A DNA stretch of 33,729 bases from Qipengyuania sp. (GTDB lineage: Bacteria; Pseudomonadota; Alphaproteobacteria; Sphingomonadales; Sphingomonadaceae), in the NCBI GenBank assembly GCA_019745075.1, contig JAIETR010000022.1:1-33729 (forward strand), given 5' to 3'. Positions 1 through 17,228 of the stretch are shown piece by piece (positions within the stretch are counted from its first letter, which is position 1; every line of letters begins with the position of its first letter). A program made the position numbers and the translations under genes. The notes under the pieces were generated by a model. The model was not told where the DNA came from and ran no database searches. It saw nothing but the letters and a program-made list of their open reading frames with translations.

Positions 1-72
1 AATTTACCGCATTCTTAACTCTTGATCAATCGTAGCTGATCGGTCTGTCCCAAGCTGGGGCAATATGCGAAG

Positions 73-102
73 AAAAGCCCCGCCGGATCGCTCCGGCGGG
101 GC
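73..102 (-). terminator. Rho-independent terminator of the PEP-CTERM gene
   Basis: Bases 77-87 and 92-102 form a perfect 11-bp GC-rich stem around a 4-base loop. Read on the minus strand the stem is followed by four T (73-76). It lies 22 bases past the stop codon of the minus-strand gene. Nothing else is recognisable between base 1 and base 72. Confidence 0.85.
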
Positions 103-124
103 CTGTTGTTGCGGTTCGGTGCGT

Positions 125-643
125 TCAGGCGAAGCCGACGCGAACCGAGCGCCTGGTGCGCCGCATCGCCGCGCCGGTCAGGCCGAAGCCCAGGATCAGC
201 AGCGCCCAGGTCGCTGGCTCCGGGACCACGCCGACGCGGAAGGCGTAGTTCGTGTACTCCGGACCGATCGCCCAGTCGTTCACGTAGGCGCTGGTGTCGC
301 CGGGGTTCTGATAAAGACCCCCGGTGCTTTGCGCGAAGGTGTCCGCGACTTTGGTGCCGCACGGGAAGCTTCCCCCGCAGGCGCCACCCCAGGTGCTGAC
401 CCAGGACTGGCGGTCGATGTTCCCCACGGTGTTATCGACGGTGGAAATGTAATAGTCCGAAGCAAGGCCGCCGAACAACAAAGCGGCTGCTGCCTGCCCC
501 GTGTAGGCGGGCGGCACGACCGTCCAGTTCGGACCGTCATCGACTCGCCAGCTGCCGACGAACGCAATGTGCGTAACGGCGCTGGCCGGCACCGCGACGG
601 CGGCAGCCAGCGCGACCAGAGAGACGCGTGTAAAGAGTTTCAT
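125..643 (-). CDS. PEPxxWA-CTERM sorting domain exported protein
   Basis: A 172-residue exported protein of unknown function. The N-terminus is a signal peptide (basic start, hydrophobic core, AxA-type site near residue 22). The C-terminus is a sorting signal: PEPATWA, then a hydrophobic helix ([10 protein letters not shown]) and an Arg-rich tail (MRRTRRS). In this family the tail is thought to be recognised by an exosortase-type enzyme that anchors or releases the protein at the outer envelope; no such enzyme is in the window. The middle is rich in Gly, Tyr and Trp with two Cys (GGACGG, FPCG) and matches no family I recognise. The start has a good ribosome site, GGGAGG at 650-655. The gene stands alone between its own terminator and the rpoC terminator. 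Confidence 0.85.
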   Translation of the reverse strand: MKLFTRVSLVALAAAVAVPASAVTHIAFVGSWRVDDGPNWTVVPPAYTGQAAAALLFGGLASDYYISTVDNTVGNIDRQSWVSTWGGACGGSFPCGTKVADTFAQSTGGLYQNPGDTSAYVNDWAIGPEYTNYAFRVGVVPEPATWALLILGFGLTGAAMRRTRRSVRVGFA

Positions 644-732
644 GTTTTACCTCCCAACCGATAGGCCGCTCGCGCAAGCCATTCCCCGACCGGTTCCGGC
701 ATGGGCGGACCCCATCGTTGCCAGTCACATTT

Positions 733-774
733 ACAATACATCGGATCGGCCGTGAGACAAAGGCAATAATTGCC
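733..774 (-). promoter_or_regulatory. Candidate promoter and palindrome upstream of the PEP-CTERM gene
   Basis: On the minus strand TTGTCT (755-760) is separated by 16 bases from TATTGT (733-738), an acceptable but not strong sigma70-type pair. Just upstream is a short palindrome, ggcaat-a-attgcc (762-774), which could be an operator. This would give a leader of about 80 bases. The rest of the 644-985 spacer holds only the ribosome site and the rpoC terminator; I see nothing else in 775-928. Confidence 0.35.
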
Positions 775-928
775 CTCGTCTGTCCCAGAATGAGCCAGGG
801 CTTTTTGGGTTCGCGGGTTCGGGATGCGCGGGAAAGGGCCGTCCGACGGTCACTGCTTTCATGGCGAACCGTGCGGCTTATCGGTCGCTTGCGGGTTCTG
901 CCCCCAGCTTCAGACCGTGCTGGGCATG

Positions 929-960
929 AAAAAAGGCCCGCCGGAGAGCCGGCGGGCCTT
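929..960 (-). terminator. rpoC terminator
   Basis: Bases 933-944 and 949-960 form a perfect 12-bp stem around the loop AGAG. Read on the minus strand it runs into six T (929-934). It starts 25 bases after the rpoC stop codon and closes the rpoBC operon. Confidence 0.92.
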
Positions 961-985
961 GGATGAGCAAATTGGCTTCGCGCGA

Positions 986-5320
<4,335 letters not shown>

Positions 5321-5335
5321 CGTTCCGGTTCCTTA

Positions 5336-5433
5336 GCCCCTCCCCTTCAGGGGAGGGGTTGGGGTGGGGATTGTAACAGGATGACGGCCTGCGACAGGCC
5401 CCACCCCCATCCCCTCCCCTGAAGGGGAGGGGT
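5336..5433. repeat. Palindromic intergenic element A, between rpoB and rpoC
   Basis: A roughly 98-base element with near-perfect inverted arms of about 33 bases. Each arm is itself a hairpin; the left one is cccctcccc (5337-5345) and ggggagggg (5350-5358) around ttca. The arms flank a unique centre containing TTGTAACAG and GACAGGCCCC. Its left arm is identical over about 34 bases to that of element B between hslV and hslU. The centre of B matches only after reverse-complementing, so the two copies lie in opposite orientation. In rpoBC mRNA it can form one long stem or two small hairpins. Confidence 0.9.
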
Positions 5434-5444
5434 GAATTGGCTCT

Positions 5445-9650
<4,206 letters not shown>

Positions 9651-9877
9651 GAGTGCAGTTCGCCTTTTCGCTGCCGGCCCGCCTCGAGGGGGCCGAGTCG
9701 TATGTCTCATGCGCGTGAGAGCCATGCCGGGACGCCAAAAGGCCGCAGCGGAATGCGCACCGTTCCCGGCGGCTGGCTGCAGCTCCTCAAAAGCGTCGCG
9801 ATATGGAAACGCCGCTTCCATCCTGAAGCCGATTCCCGCGCATGAATCGGCCCTGCTCGAAGCGGGCGGTCGCGGGG

Positions 9878-9906
9878 CATATAGGGCGAGCGCGCCGCGG
9901 GGTCAA
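9878..9906 (-). promoter_or_regulatory. rpoBC promoter
   Basis: On the minus strand TTGACC (9901-9906), a 17-base spacer and TATATG (9878-9883) form a strong sigma70-type promoter of the alphaproteobacterial kind. The hexamers and spacing are identical to those of the rRNA promoter at 32973-33001. The bases after the -10 (CCCCGCGACC) are GC-rich, as in stringently controlled promoters. Transcription should start near 9871, giving an rpoB leader of about 220 bases (9651-9871) in which I see no known riboswitch. Confidence 0.8.
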
Positions 9907-10012
9907 GCAGGCAGCGAGCCGTCAGGGTGAACCAGCGCGACGGCGCCCGTCGGAAAGGCACGCCCTCGGGTTCGCCGTCGAGACAGGCGATTGTTCGCTG
10001 CACGATGGCGGA

Positions 10013-10067
10013 AAAATGGCCGCGGGTGCATTTTTCGCTTGGAACCTCGCCCAAATGTGGCCATTTT
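10013..10067. repeat. Inverted repeat upstream of the small lipoprotein gene
   Basis: AAAATGGCC (10013-10021) and GGCCATTTT (10059-10067) are perfect 9-base inverted copies 37 bases apart, just upstream of the lipoprotein ribosome site. This could be an operator or a leader stem. The stretch is less GC-rich than its surroundings. I find no convincing promoter pair for the lipoprotein gene. Confidence 0.35.
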
Positions 10068-10101
10068 ATGGCTGCCGCTCCTGGCACAAGGAATCATGTC
10101 C

Positions 10102-10329
10102 ATGAAGAAGTTTGCTCTCATCGCTCTCCCGCTCGCCCTCGCCGCCTGCTCGCAGACCGCCGACAAAACCGCCGTCGAGCCGACCGCCACCGAAACCGCC
10201 ATGACCGAGCCGATGGCGACCGACACCGCCGCTCCGGCCGCGACCGACACCGCCGCTCCGACGGCGGCCGACACCGCGGCTCCGGCCCACGACGAGGCCA
10301 CTCCGGCCGCGACCGAAACCCCGATGTAA
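10102..10329 (+). CDS. Small Ala/Thr/Pro-rich lipoprotein
   Basis: A 75-residue predicted lipoprotein. A short signal (MKKFALIALPLALAAC) ends in a lipobox, with lipidated Cys16. The mature part is low-complexity, built of repeats like TDTAAPA with scattered Glu and Asp, and looks disordered. Function is unknown. An in-frame ATG at 10096 is only 3-4 bases from the AAGGA site at 10088-10092, so the ATG at 10102, nine bases away, is the better start. It stands between divergent rpoB and rplJ and ends before a terminator hairpin. It resembles the lipoprotein at 19185-19466 in design (LAAC lipobox, Ala/Thr-rich body), although the bodies differ in detail. The repeated codons suggest growth by slippage. 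Confidence 0.7.
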   Translation: MKKFALIALPLALAACSQTADKTAVEPTATETAMTEPMATDTAAPAATDTAAPTAADTAAPAHDEATPAATETPM

Positions 10330-10357
10330 GCCGCCTGGTCGGCGCACCCGCGCCGGC

Positions 10358-10385
10358 TTGACTTGGACGGTTTTTCGTCTAGAGG
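10358..10385 (+). promoter_or_regulatory. Candidate rplJL promoter
   Basis: TTGACT (10358-10363) is an excellent -35. A -10 at TAGAGG (10380-10385, 16-base spacing) is weak. Its position, just after the lipoprotein gene and ahead of the long rplJ leader, fits a dedicated rplJL promoter. It overlaps the terminator hairpin that begins at 10381. Confidence 0.45.
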
Positions 10386-10410
10386 CCCGCCCGCGACGGC
10401 GGGCCTCTTT
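10381..10410 (+). terminator. Terminator after the small lipoprotein
   Basis: AGAGGCCCGCC (10381-10391) pairs perfectly with GGCGGGCCTCT (10398-10408), with a 6-base loop and a short T run. It lies about 50 bases past the lipoprotein stop codon. The T run is short, so it may be leaky. Confidence 0.65.
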
Positions 10411-10411
10411 G

Positions 10412-10648
10412 CGTCTGTCGTTCATCCGTCCGAGACCGCCGGCGCCCCGGATTTGATCCGGGGCTTAATTTCCGGCCTAGACGGGGAATAGAGATTTAGC
10501 GGTGCGGCTTCGGCCATTCCGTCATTCGCGCCAAGCGGCGCGCCTCCTTCCCTTTCGACGGACTCGCTCGCGGCATCGCTCGATGCCGTGGCAACGTAGC
10601 CGGCCGTCGCGGGAATCATCCCGCCCGGTCATTGTGAAGGAGTATGGC
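10412..10648 (+). promoter_or_regulatory. rplJ leader, candidate L10-L7/L12 autoregulatory region
   Basis: About 240 bases of untranslated leader precede rplJ. In most bacteria this region binds the L10-L7/L12 complex to repress translation. Visible hairpins are gccccggat/atccggggc (10444-10464, a dispersed repeat), cggcatcg/cgatgccg (10571-10588) and gcggga/tcccgc (10609-10624). The last ends 12 bases before the AAGGAG ribosome site and could occlude it. I cannot confirm the L10 kink-turn motif by eye, so the regulatory role is inferred from position and family. Confidence 0.45.
10444..10464. repeat. Dispersed palindrome in the rplJ leader
   Basis: GCCCCGGAT and ATCCGGGGC form a perfect 9-bp stem around TTG. 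A sister palindrome (ccccgga/tccgggg) lies in the 16S leader at 33340-33358. Confidence 0.7.
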
Positions 10649-11164
10649 ATGGATCGTTCGCAGAAAGCCGATTCGGTCGCCCGGCTCAACGCGGTCTTCC
10701 AGGAGGCGGGCGTGGTGGTCATCACCCGCAACCTCGGCATGTCGGTGGCCCAGTCCACCGATCTGCGCACGAAGATGCGCGATGCCGGCGCGTCCTACAA
10801 GGTCGCGAAGAACCGTCTCGCCAGGCTCGCCCTGAACGACACCGATTACGCGGGCCTGTCGGAGTATCTGACCGGCCCGACCGCGATCGCCTATTCGACC
10901 GATCCGGTCGCGGCGGCGAAAGCGGCGGTGGACTTCGCCAAGACCACCGACAGGATCGAGATCGTCGGCGGTTCCATGGGCGGGCAGCAGCTCGACGAAG
11001 CCGGGATCAGGGCGCTCGCCGCGTTGCCTTCGCTCGACGAGTTGCGGGCCAAGCTCATCGGCCTCGTCAACGCGCCCGCGACCAAGATCGCGCAGGTCGT
11101 CAACGCCCCGGCCGCCAAGCTGGCGCGCGTCTTCGGCGCCTATGCCGCAAAAGAGGCGGCGTAA
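10649..11164 (+). CDS. rplJ: 50S ribosomal protein L10
   Basis: The 171-residue base of the ribosomal stalk: it binds 23S rRNA and anchors L7/L12 dimers through its C-terminal helix. The start at 10649 (MDRSQKADSV) is fixed by AAGGAG at 10637-10642, six bases upstream. The open frame runs 49 codons further up but that stretch is leader. Typical family features are GVVVITRNLGMSVAQ, SYKVAKNRLARLAL, the GPTAIAYS segment and an Ala-rich C-terminal helix (KLARVFGAYAAKEAA). It is followed 65 bases later by rplL. The usual rplK and rplA are not upstream; a lipoprotein and divergent rpoB are there instead. Confidence 0.97.
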   Translation: MDRSQKADSVARLNAVFQEAGVVVITRNLGMSVAQSTDLRTKMRDAGASYKVAKNRLARLALNDTDYAGLSEYLTGPTAIAYSTDPVAAAKAAVDFAKTTDRIEIVGGSMGGQQLDEAGIRALAALPSLDELRAKLIGLVNAPATKIAQVVNAPAAKLARVFGAYAAKEAA

Positions 11165-11229
11165 GCTCAACGCTTTTCAATGAAATCCATGGGGCAGTCT
11201 AAGCCCCGCCCAATCTGGAGTGAACCATC

Positions 11230-11607
11230 ATGGCCGATATCGCCAAGCTCGTTGAAGACCTTTCCAAGCTGACCGTCCTCGAGGCAGCCGACCTCGCCAA
11301 GGCGCTGGAAGAAGCGTGGGGCGTTTCCGCCGCCGCCGCCGTCGCCGTGGCCGGGCCCGCCGCGGGTGGCGGTGACGCCGCTCCCGCCGAGGAGAAGACC
11401 GAATTCGACGTCGTCCTGACCGGCGACGGCGGCAAGAAGATCCAGGTCATCAAGGAAGTCCGCGCCATCACCGGCCTGGGCCTGACCGAAGCCAAGGCCC
11501 TCGTCGAGGGCGCGCCAAAGGCCGTCAAGGAAGGCGTGAACAAGGCCGAGGCCGAGGAAATCAAGAAGAAGATCGAGGAAGCCGGCGGCACCGTCGAGCT
11601 GAAGTGA
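11230..11607 (+). CDS. rplL: 50S ribosomal protein L7/L12
   Basis: A stalk protein of 125 residues, present in several copies per ribosome, which recruits and activates the translational GTPases. The order is normal: an N-terminal dimerisation helix pair (residues 1-35), an Ala/Gly hinge (about 36-52) and the globular C-terminal domain beginning EKTEFDVVL, with the conserved [20 protein letters not shown] helix that contacts elongation factors. GGAG lies just upstream of the ATG at 11230. It is cotranscribed with rplJ. A strong terminator at 11697-11726 shows the transcript stops here; rpoBC is not downstream. Confidence 0.98.
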   Translation: MADIAKLVEDLSKLTVLEAADLAKALEEAWGVSAAAAVAVAGPAAGGGDAAPAEEKTEFDVVLTGDGGKKIQVIKEVRAITGLGLTEAKALVEGAPKAVKEGVNKAEAEEIKKKIEEAGGTVELK

Positions 11608-11612
11608 CGGAC

Positions 11613-11655
11613 AGGGGCCATTCCGGCCCCGCCGTCATGCCCGCGAAGGCGGGGA
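11613..11655. repeat. Dispersed palindromes after rplL
   Basis: Two short hairpins follow rplL: GGGGCC with GGCCCC (about 11613-11630), and CCCGC-GAAG-GCGGG (11640-11653). The second contains the same CCCGCGAAGGCGGG core as the hairpin between groES and groEL. It is a dispersed element of the kind common in sphingomonads. Confidence 0.6.
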
Positions 11656-11696
11656 TCTCGATCCTCCTGGTCCGAACGGACCGGATTGAACAAGCG

Positions 11697-11726
11697 AAGG
11701 GCGGTGCCGCAGGGTGCCGCCCTTTT
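11697..11726 (+). terminator. rplJL terminator
   Basis: AAGGGCGGTGCC (11697-11708) pairs with GGTGCCGCCCTT (11713-11724) over 12 positions, two of them G-U, around GCAG. It ends in TTTT (11723-11726). It separates rplJL from the oppositely oriented genes beyond. Confidence 0.85.
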
Positions 11727-11739
11727 GCCGTGCTACTGA

Positions 11740-12333
11740 CTATAACTCTGGCATCTTAAGCAGACCCGGACATTGCTGATGCCAGTTGTGAGGCAAGTTG
11801 TTGTTGCCCCGCCCCGGGGTCATCTCAACAAACCCCATCTCGCGGTAACTCCAAAGGTATGCCTTGCAGTCTTTCAGCGCAGCTCCGTGCATGAACGGAT
11901 TGAACTCGCGCGGAGCATTGCGGACCGAGCCGAAGAACGAGCTTTCGAAATGTTCGTCCGGCTCGAAGCGGCCTGTCTCGATCCAGCGAAGGGTCTCGGC
12001 GTAGACGCCGACGAGAAACACCGAGCCGAACATCGCCGCAGCGATGTAGAGCGAATAGAGCCACTCGGATCGCCAAAATTTTCTCCAAACGATCAGCGCG
12101 GCTAGGGTAAACGCCACGATGACCAGCAACGGCCAATAAGGTGCGGCAAGGCGATCACCAAAAAAGAACATCAACCACAGGGGTTTCAATGGTCCTCCAA
12201 ACAGAATGAACGACGACACGATATATGTCGTGAATGTCAGGAAGAATGTGGCACAGCCGCTGCTTGGTGTCTCGTCGATGGGTAGCAGATCATCGACGGC
12301 ATCTTTATCCGGCGATGATCGGTCCGGTAGCAC
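11740..12333 (-). CDS. Hypothetical small membrane protein
   Basis: I do not recognise this protein. It has about 197 residues and three likely transmembrane segments: around FFLTFTTYIVSSFILFG, around YWPLLVIVAFTLAALIVW and around LYSLYIAAAMFGSVFLVGVY. A polar C-terminal half follows, with three Cys, several Trp and a Gly/Asn-rich turn. An ATG at 12339 directly abuts AAGGAG (12340-12345), leaving no spacing. The GTG two codons later, at 12333, is six bases from the same site and is the better start. Base composition is clearly less GC-rich than in neighbouring genes, which hints at acquisition or weak codon selection. It begins 18 bases after the PagL-like gene and is probably cotranscribed with it. 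Confidence 0.65.
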   Translation of the reverse strand: MLPDRSSPDKDAVDDLLPIDETPSSGCATFFLTFTTYIVSSFILFGGPLKPLWLMFFFGDRLAAPYWPLLVIVAFTLAALIVWRKFWRSEWLYSLYIAAAMFGSVFLVGVYAETLRWIETGRFEPDEHFESSFFGSVRNAPREFNPFMHGAALKDCKAYLWSYREMGFVEMTPGRGNNNLPHNWHQQCPGLLKMPEL

Positions 12334-12351
12334 GCCCATCTCCTTCTTCGT

Positions 12352-12891
12352 TTACATGCGCATATTCACCCGCACCCCGATCATGTCGATCCCGGGGTTT
12401 TGCTCGCTGTTGAACAGCCGCGCGCCGCTGATGTGGACCCAGCTCGCCTCGAGCGAGGCGCCGCGGCCGAGATCGACGCCCACGCCGAGCTCGGGCGCGA
12501 ACAGCACGCGGCTGCCGAGATCGGTACGCGTGCCCTCGGCATCGACGCGCCGCTCCGGGCCGTTGTTCAGCGACAGCCCCACGCCGGGCCGGACGTAGAG
12601 GCGACCCAGCTCGAACTTCCACGCCAGCCCGGCGGCGAGGAAATCGGTGTCGCCCGCGGTGTTGACCGAGGCGAAGCCATAGGGTGCGGGGCTGCCGATC
12701 GCGCTCAGCGCCCGGATGGGGTCGGCGCGATAGCCGAGCTCGATGTCCGCGCCGCCCTCGCCGCTGTTCAGGGACAGCGGCGTCTCGACGGCGTGCGCAT
12801 AAAGGCCGCCGAAGACCTCACCCGCTTGCGTTGGCGCGCAGACGAGGGCGGAAAGCGCGCCGACCAGCGCTGGGGTGGTTTTTTTGGCCAT
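12352..12891 (-). CDS. Acyloxyacyl hydrolase (PagL-like outer-membrane protein)
   Basis: A 179-residue predicted outer-membrane beta-barrel. It has a signal peptide (about residues 1-23, ending PTQAG), alternating strands, and a C-terminal block WVHISGARLF, then NPGIDMIGVRV, ending in an aromatic-poor strand. PagL enzymes remove a 3-O-acyl chain from lipid A using His, Ser two residues later and a downstream Glu. Here His153, Ser155 and Glu163 are candidates, but the Glu lies closer to the His than in Pseudomonas PagL as I remember it, so activity is uncertain. Sphingomonads mostly carry glycosphingolipids in place of LPS, which makes the true substrate an open question. It is upstream of, and probably cotranscribed with, the three-helix membrane protein. 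Confidence 0.6.
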   Translation of the reverse strand: MAKKTTPALVGALSALVCAPTQAGEVFGGLYAHAVETPLSLNSGEGGADIELGYRADPIRALSAIGSPAPYGFASVNTAGDTDFLAAGLAWKFELGRLYVRPGVGLSLNNGPERRVDAEGTRTDLGSRVLFAPELGVGVDLGRGASLEASWVHISGARLFNSEQNPGIDMIGVRVNMRM

Positions 12892-13002
12892 CGCTATCGA
12901 CCTTTGCCGACCATCGGCTTTCGCGGCGCTTAAGAGCCCGGGCGGGCGCTGTTGCGGCGCTGCGCCACCGCGGCGGAAAATGTCCGCTTTCGCCGCTGCG
13001 CA

Positions 13003-13031
13003 TTGAGGCCCCTGCCCGGCTCGCCTATCCG
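13003..13031 (+). promoter_or_regulatory. Candidate promoter for the MATE gene
   Basis: TTGAGG (13003-13008), a 17-base spacer and TATCCG (13026-13031) make a plausible sigma70-type pair 49 bases upstream of the MATE start codon. The -10 is imperfect. Confidence 0.4.
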
Positions 13032-13079
13032 GGCCGCCCTTCGGCTGGCCGGCAGGCCGGCCGCTCAGGACAGGACTAC

Positions 13080-14483
13080 ATGACGCATGAGCACGCCCTG
13101 AAACCCCTGCCGATCGGCGATTCGGGCTGGCGCGGCGAGCTGCGCGAGACGTTCCGGCTCGCCTGGCCGCTGGCGCTCGCCAATCTGCTGCAGATGCTGG
13201 TCCATGCGGTCGACGTCGTGTTCGTGGCCCGGCTGGGCGAGCGCGAGCTGGCCGCCTCGGCGCTGGCGATCGCGCTGTTCGGGCTGCTGATGTGGGCGCT
13301 CTCGGGCCTCACCGGCATCGTCGCCGCGCTGATCGCCGAGGAATTGGGCCGCCGCCGCCACGCGGTGCGCGAGGTGCGCCGCTCGGTCCGCATGGCGCTG
13401 TGGCTGGCGGTGGCGAGCGGCCTCATTGGCATGGCGCTGTGCTGGCAGGGCGAGACGCTGATGCGCCTCACCGGCCAGCCCGACGCGCTCGCCACCCGCG
13501 CGGGCGATTTCCTGCGCGTGATCATGTTCGCGATGATCCCGATGATCGCGGCCAGCGTGCTGCGCAGCTTCGTCAGCGCGCTCGGCCGCCCGATCTTCGC
13601 CACCGCGATCACCTTTATCGCGCTGTTCGCCAGCCTGCTGTTCAACTACGCCTTCGTGTTCGGCAATCTGGGCGCGCCCGCGCTCGGGCTCGAAGGCTCG
13701 GCGCTGGCGAGCGTGCTGACTTCGCTGGTCCAGCTCGCAAGCTACGTTGCGGCGATCCTGACGGACCGGCGGCTGCGGCGCTACCGCATCTTCGGCAACT
13801 GGTGGCGCGCCGAATGGAGCCGGCTTGGCGAGCTGCTGCGGCTGGGCTCGCCGGTGATGATGATCATCGTCGCCGAAGCCGGGCTGTTCAGCGGCGCGGC
13901 CTTTCTGATGGGGCGCATCGGCGAGGCCGAGCTGGCCGGGCACACGGTCGCGCTCCAGCTCGCCGCGCTCGCCTTCCAGATTCCCTTCGGCGTCGGCCAG
14001 GCGGCGACGATCCGGGTGGGCTACCACTATGGGGCGCGGGACCACGCCGCGATCGGCCGCGCGGGCTGGGCGGGGATCGCGATGGGCGGCGGCTTCATGC
14101 TGCTGACCGCGGCGGCGATGCTGCTGGCGCCCCGGCTGCTGCTGTCGATCTACATCGATCCGGTCGCGGCGAAGAACGCGGCGATGGCCGGGTTCGCGGT
14201 CCAATTCATGGCTGTGGCCGCCGCCTTCCAGCTGTTCGACGGCATCCAGGCGGTCGCGGCCGGCGCGCTGCGCGGCTTGCAGGACACCAAACTGCCGATG
14301 GTGATCGCGATCTTCAGCTACTGGCTGCCGGGCATGGGCACCGCGCTGTGGCTGGGCTTCCGGACCTCGCTGGAGGGGACCGGCGTGTGGATCGGGCTCG
14401 CCATCGGGCTGGTGTTCTCGGCCAGCCTGCTCACCTGGCGCTGGGCGCGGCGCGAGCGGCTGGGGCTCACGCTGGCGCGGTAA
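13080..14483 (+). CDS. MATE family multidrug efflux transporter
   Basis: An inner-membrane exporter of 467 residues with about twelve hydrophobic helices in two six-helix halves. It fits the MATE (NorM/MatE) family, which uses sodium or proton gradients to expel cationic drugs or metabolites. Family features include FRLAWPLALANLLQM at the first helix, the AASALAIALFGLL and GQAATIRVGYHYGAR segments, and GALRGLQDTKLPMVI near helix 10. The start at 13080 (MTHEHALKPL) has AGGA four bases upstream; the longer open frame before it overlaps the divergent PagL-like gene and is not coding. No local regulator is present. The substrate cannot be inferred. Confidence 0.9.
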   Translation: MTHEHALKPLPIGDSGWRGELRETFRLAWPLALANLLQMLVHAVDVVFVARLGERELAASALAIALFGLLMWALSGLTGIVAALIAEELGRRRHAVREVRRSVRMALWLAVASGLIGMALCWQGETLMRLTGQPDALATRAGDFLRVIMFAMIPMIAASVLRSFVSALGRPIFATAITFIALFASLLFNYAFVFGNLGAPALGLEGSALASVLTSLVQLASYVAAILTDRRLRRYRIFGNWWRAEWSRLGELLRLGSPVMMIIVAEAGLFSGAAFLMGRIGEAELAGHTVALQLAALAFQIPFGVGQAATIRVGYHYGARDHAAIGRAGWAGIAMGGGFMLLTAAAMLLAPRLLLSIYIDPVAAKNAAMAGFAVQFMAVAAAFQLFDGIQAVAAGALRGLQDTKLPMVIAIFSYWLPGMGTALWLGFRTSLEGTGVWIGLAIGLVFSASLLTWRWARRERLGLTLAR

Positions 14484-14501
14484 AAATTTCGCCGCCGCCC
14501 G

Positions 14502-14530
14502 TTGACTTGCCCCGGCGCTCTCCACATATG
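14502..14530 (+). promoter_or_regulatory. groESL promoter
   Basis: TTGACT (14502-14507), 17 bases, then CATATG (14525-14530): a good housekeeping promoter. The predicted start near 14537 places the CIRCE operator at the first transcribed bases. Confidence 0.8.
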
Positions 14531-14537
14531 CGCGCCG

Positions 14538-14564
14538 CTGGCACTCGCCCCAGGGGAGTGCCAA
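14538..14564. promoter_or_regulatory. CIRCE operator (HrcA-binding site)
   Basis: CTGGCACTC (14538-14546), a 9-base spacer and GAGTGCCAA (14556-14564) form the classic CIRCE inverted repeat with one mismatch at the outer end. HrcA binds CIRCE and represses groESL until heat shock. The hrcA gene is not in the window. Confidence 0.93.
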
Positions 14565-14598
14565 ACACTCATCATCAACGAGTAGAGAGGTCATCATC

Positions 14599-16639
<2,041 letters not shown>

Positions 16640-16737
16640 GCCGCGGGGCGACCGGCCGGCGCGAGCCGGTCGGGGCCCGCGCCGACGGGGCGCGCGAACT
16701 CGCTTCGCTCCGTCCCGTCCCCCTTTCCAGGACAAGC

Positions 16738-16769
16738 CGGGCCGGAGGAGCGATCCTCCGGCCCGTTTT
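16738..16769 (+). terminator. groESL terminator
   Basis: CGGGCCGGAGGA (16738-16749) pairs perfectly with TCCTCCGGCCCG (16754-16765) around GCGA and is followed by TTTT. Confidence 0.92.
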
Positions 16770-16822
16770 GTCGGCACCGTCTCCTCGCCCGCTCGTTGGT
16801 GGCGCAGAGCAAGGAGATGCCC

Positions 16823-17224
16823 ATGAAACTACCCGCCCAGGCTCACGTCGCCATCGCCGATGGCACCCGCTTCCTGCTGATGCGCAACACCGGCACCGCG
16901 ACCGAACCCGCGCTCGAGCTGGCGGCCGAGCCCGATGTCTCGGAGACGGGCGAGAGCGGCGCGGTGGGCCATAACGATCCCCGCGGCGACGACTACCGCA
17001 CCCAGGAGAAGCTCGATCGTGCCGCCGGCATCGCCGGCTGGCTCAATGGCCAGGTGCTCGAACACCGCATCGAGCAGCTCCTGATCGTGGCCGATCCCGA
17101 TACGCTGGGGGAGATGCGCAAGCATTATCGCAAGGAAACCGAAGGCGCGCTGATCGGCGAGCTGGACAAGCAGGTGACCGGCATGCCGGGGCCGGAGATC
17201 CTCCGGGTCATCGAAGCGGCCTGA
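16823..17224 (+). CDS. Host attachment family protein (PF10116)
   Basis: A 133-residue cytoplasmic protein of the family named for an Agrobacterium attachment factor and structurally related to archaeal release-factor-like domains; the biochemical role is not settled. Recognisable parts are the strand HVAIADGTRFLLMRN, the middle block DDYRTQEKLDRAAGIAGWLN and the conserved C-terminal core IEQLLIVADPDTLGEMRKHY. The ATG at 16817 abuts the AAGGAG site (16811-16816), so the ATG at 16823, six bases from it, is preferred. pcm begins four bases after its stop and may be translationally linked. No promoter is obvious between the groEL terminator and this gene. Confidence 0.8.
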   Translation: MKLPAQAHVAIADGTRFLLMRNTGTATEPALELAAEPDVSETGESGAVGHNDPRGDDYRTQEKLDRAAGIAGWLNGQVLEHRIEQLLIVADPDTLGEMRKHYRKETEGALIGELDKQVTGMPGPEILRVIEAA

Positions 17225-17228
17225 CGCC

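Noticed and set aside
9651..9821. 57-codon N-terminal extension of RpoB
   Set aside because: Family N-terminus matches the ATG at 9650; the extension lies in the leader downstream of the promoter and has no conserved sequence.
10231..10320. Short tandem repeats in the lipoprotein gene considered as a CRISPR-like or regulatory array
   Set aside because: Units are short, imperfect and in frame (TDTAAPA repeats) with no spacers; they are coding repeats.
10571..10588. Hairpin in the rplJ leader as a riboswitch or attenuator
   Set aside because: Short simple stem without a conserved aptamer core or T run; kept only as part of the leader description.
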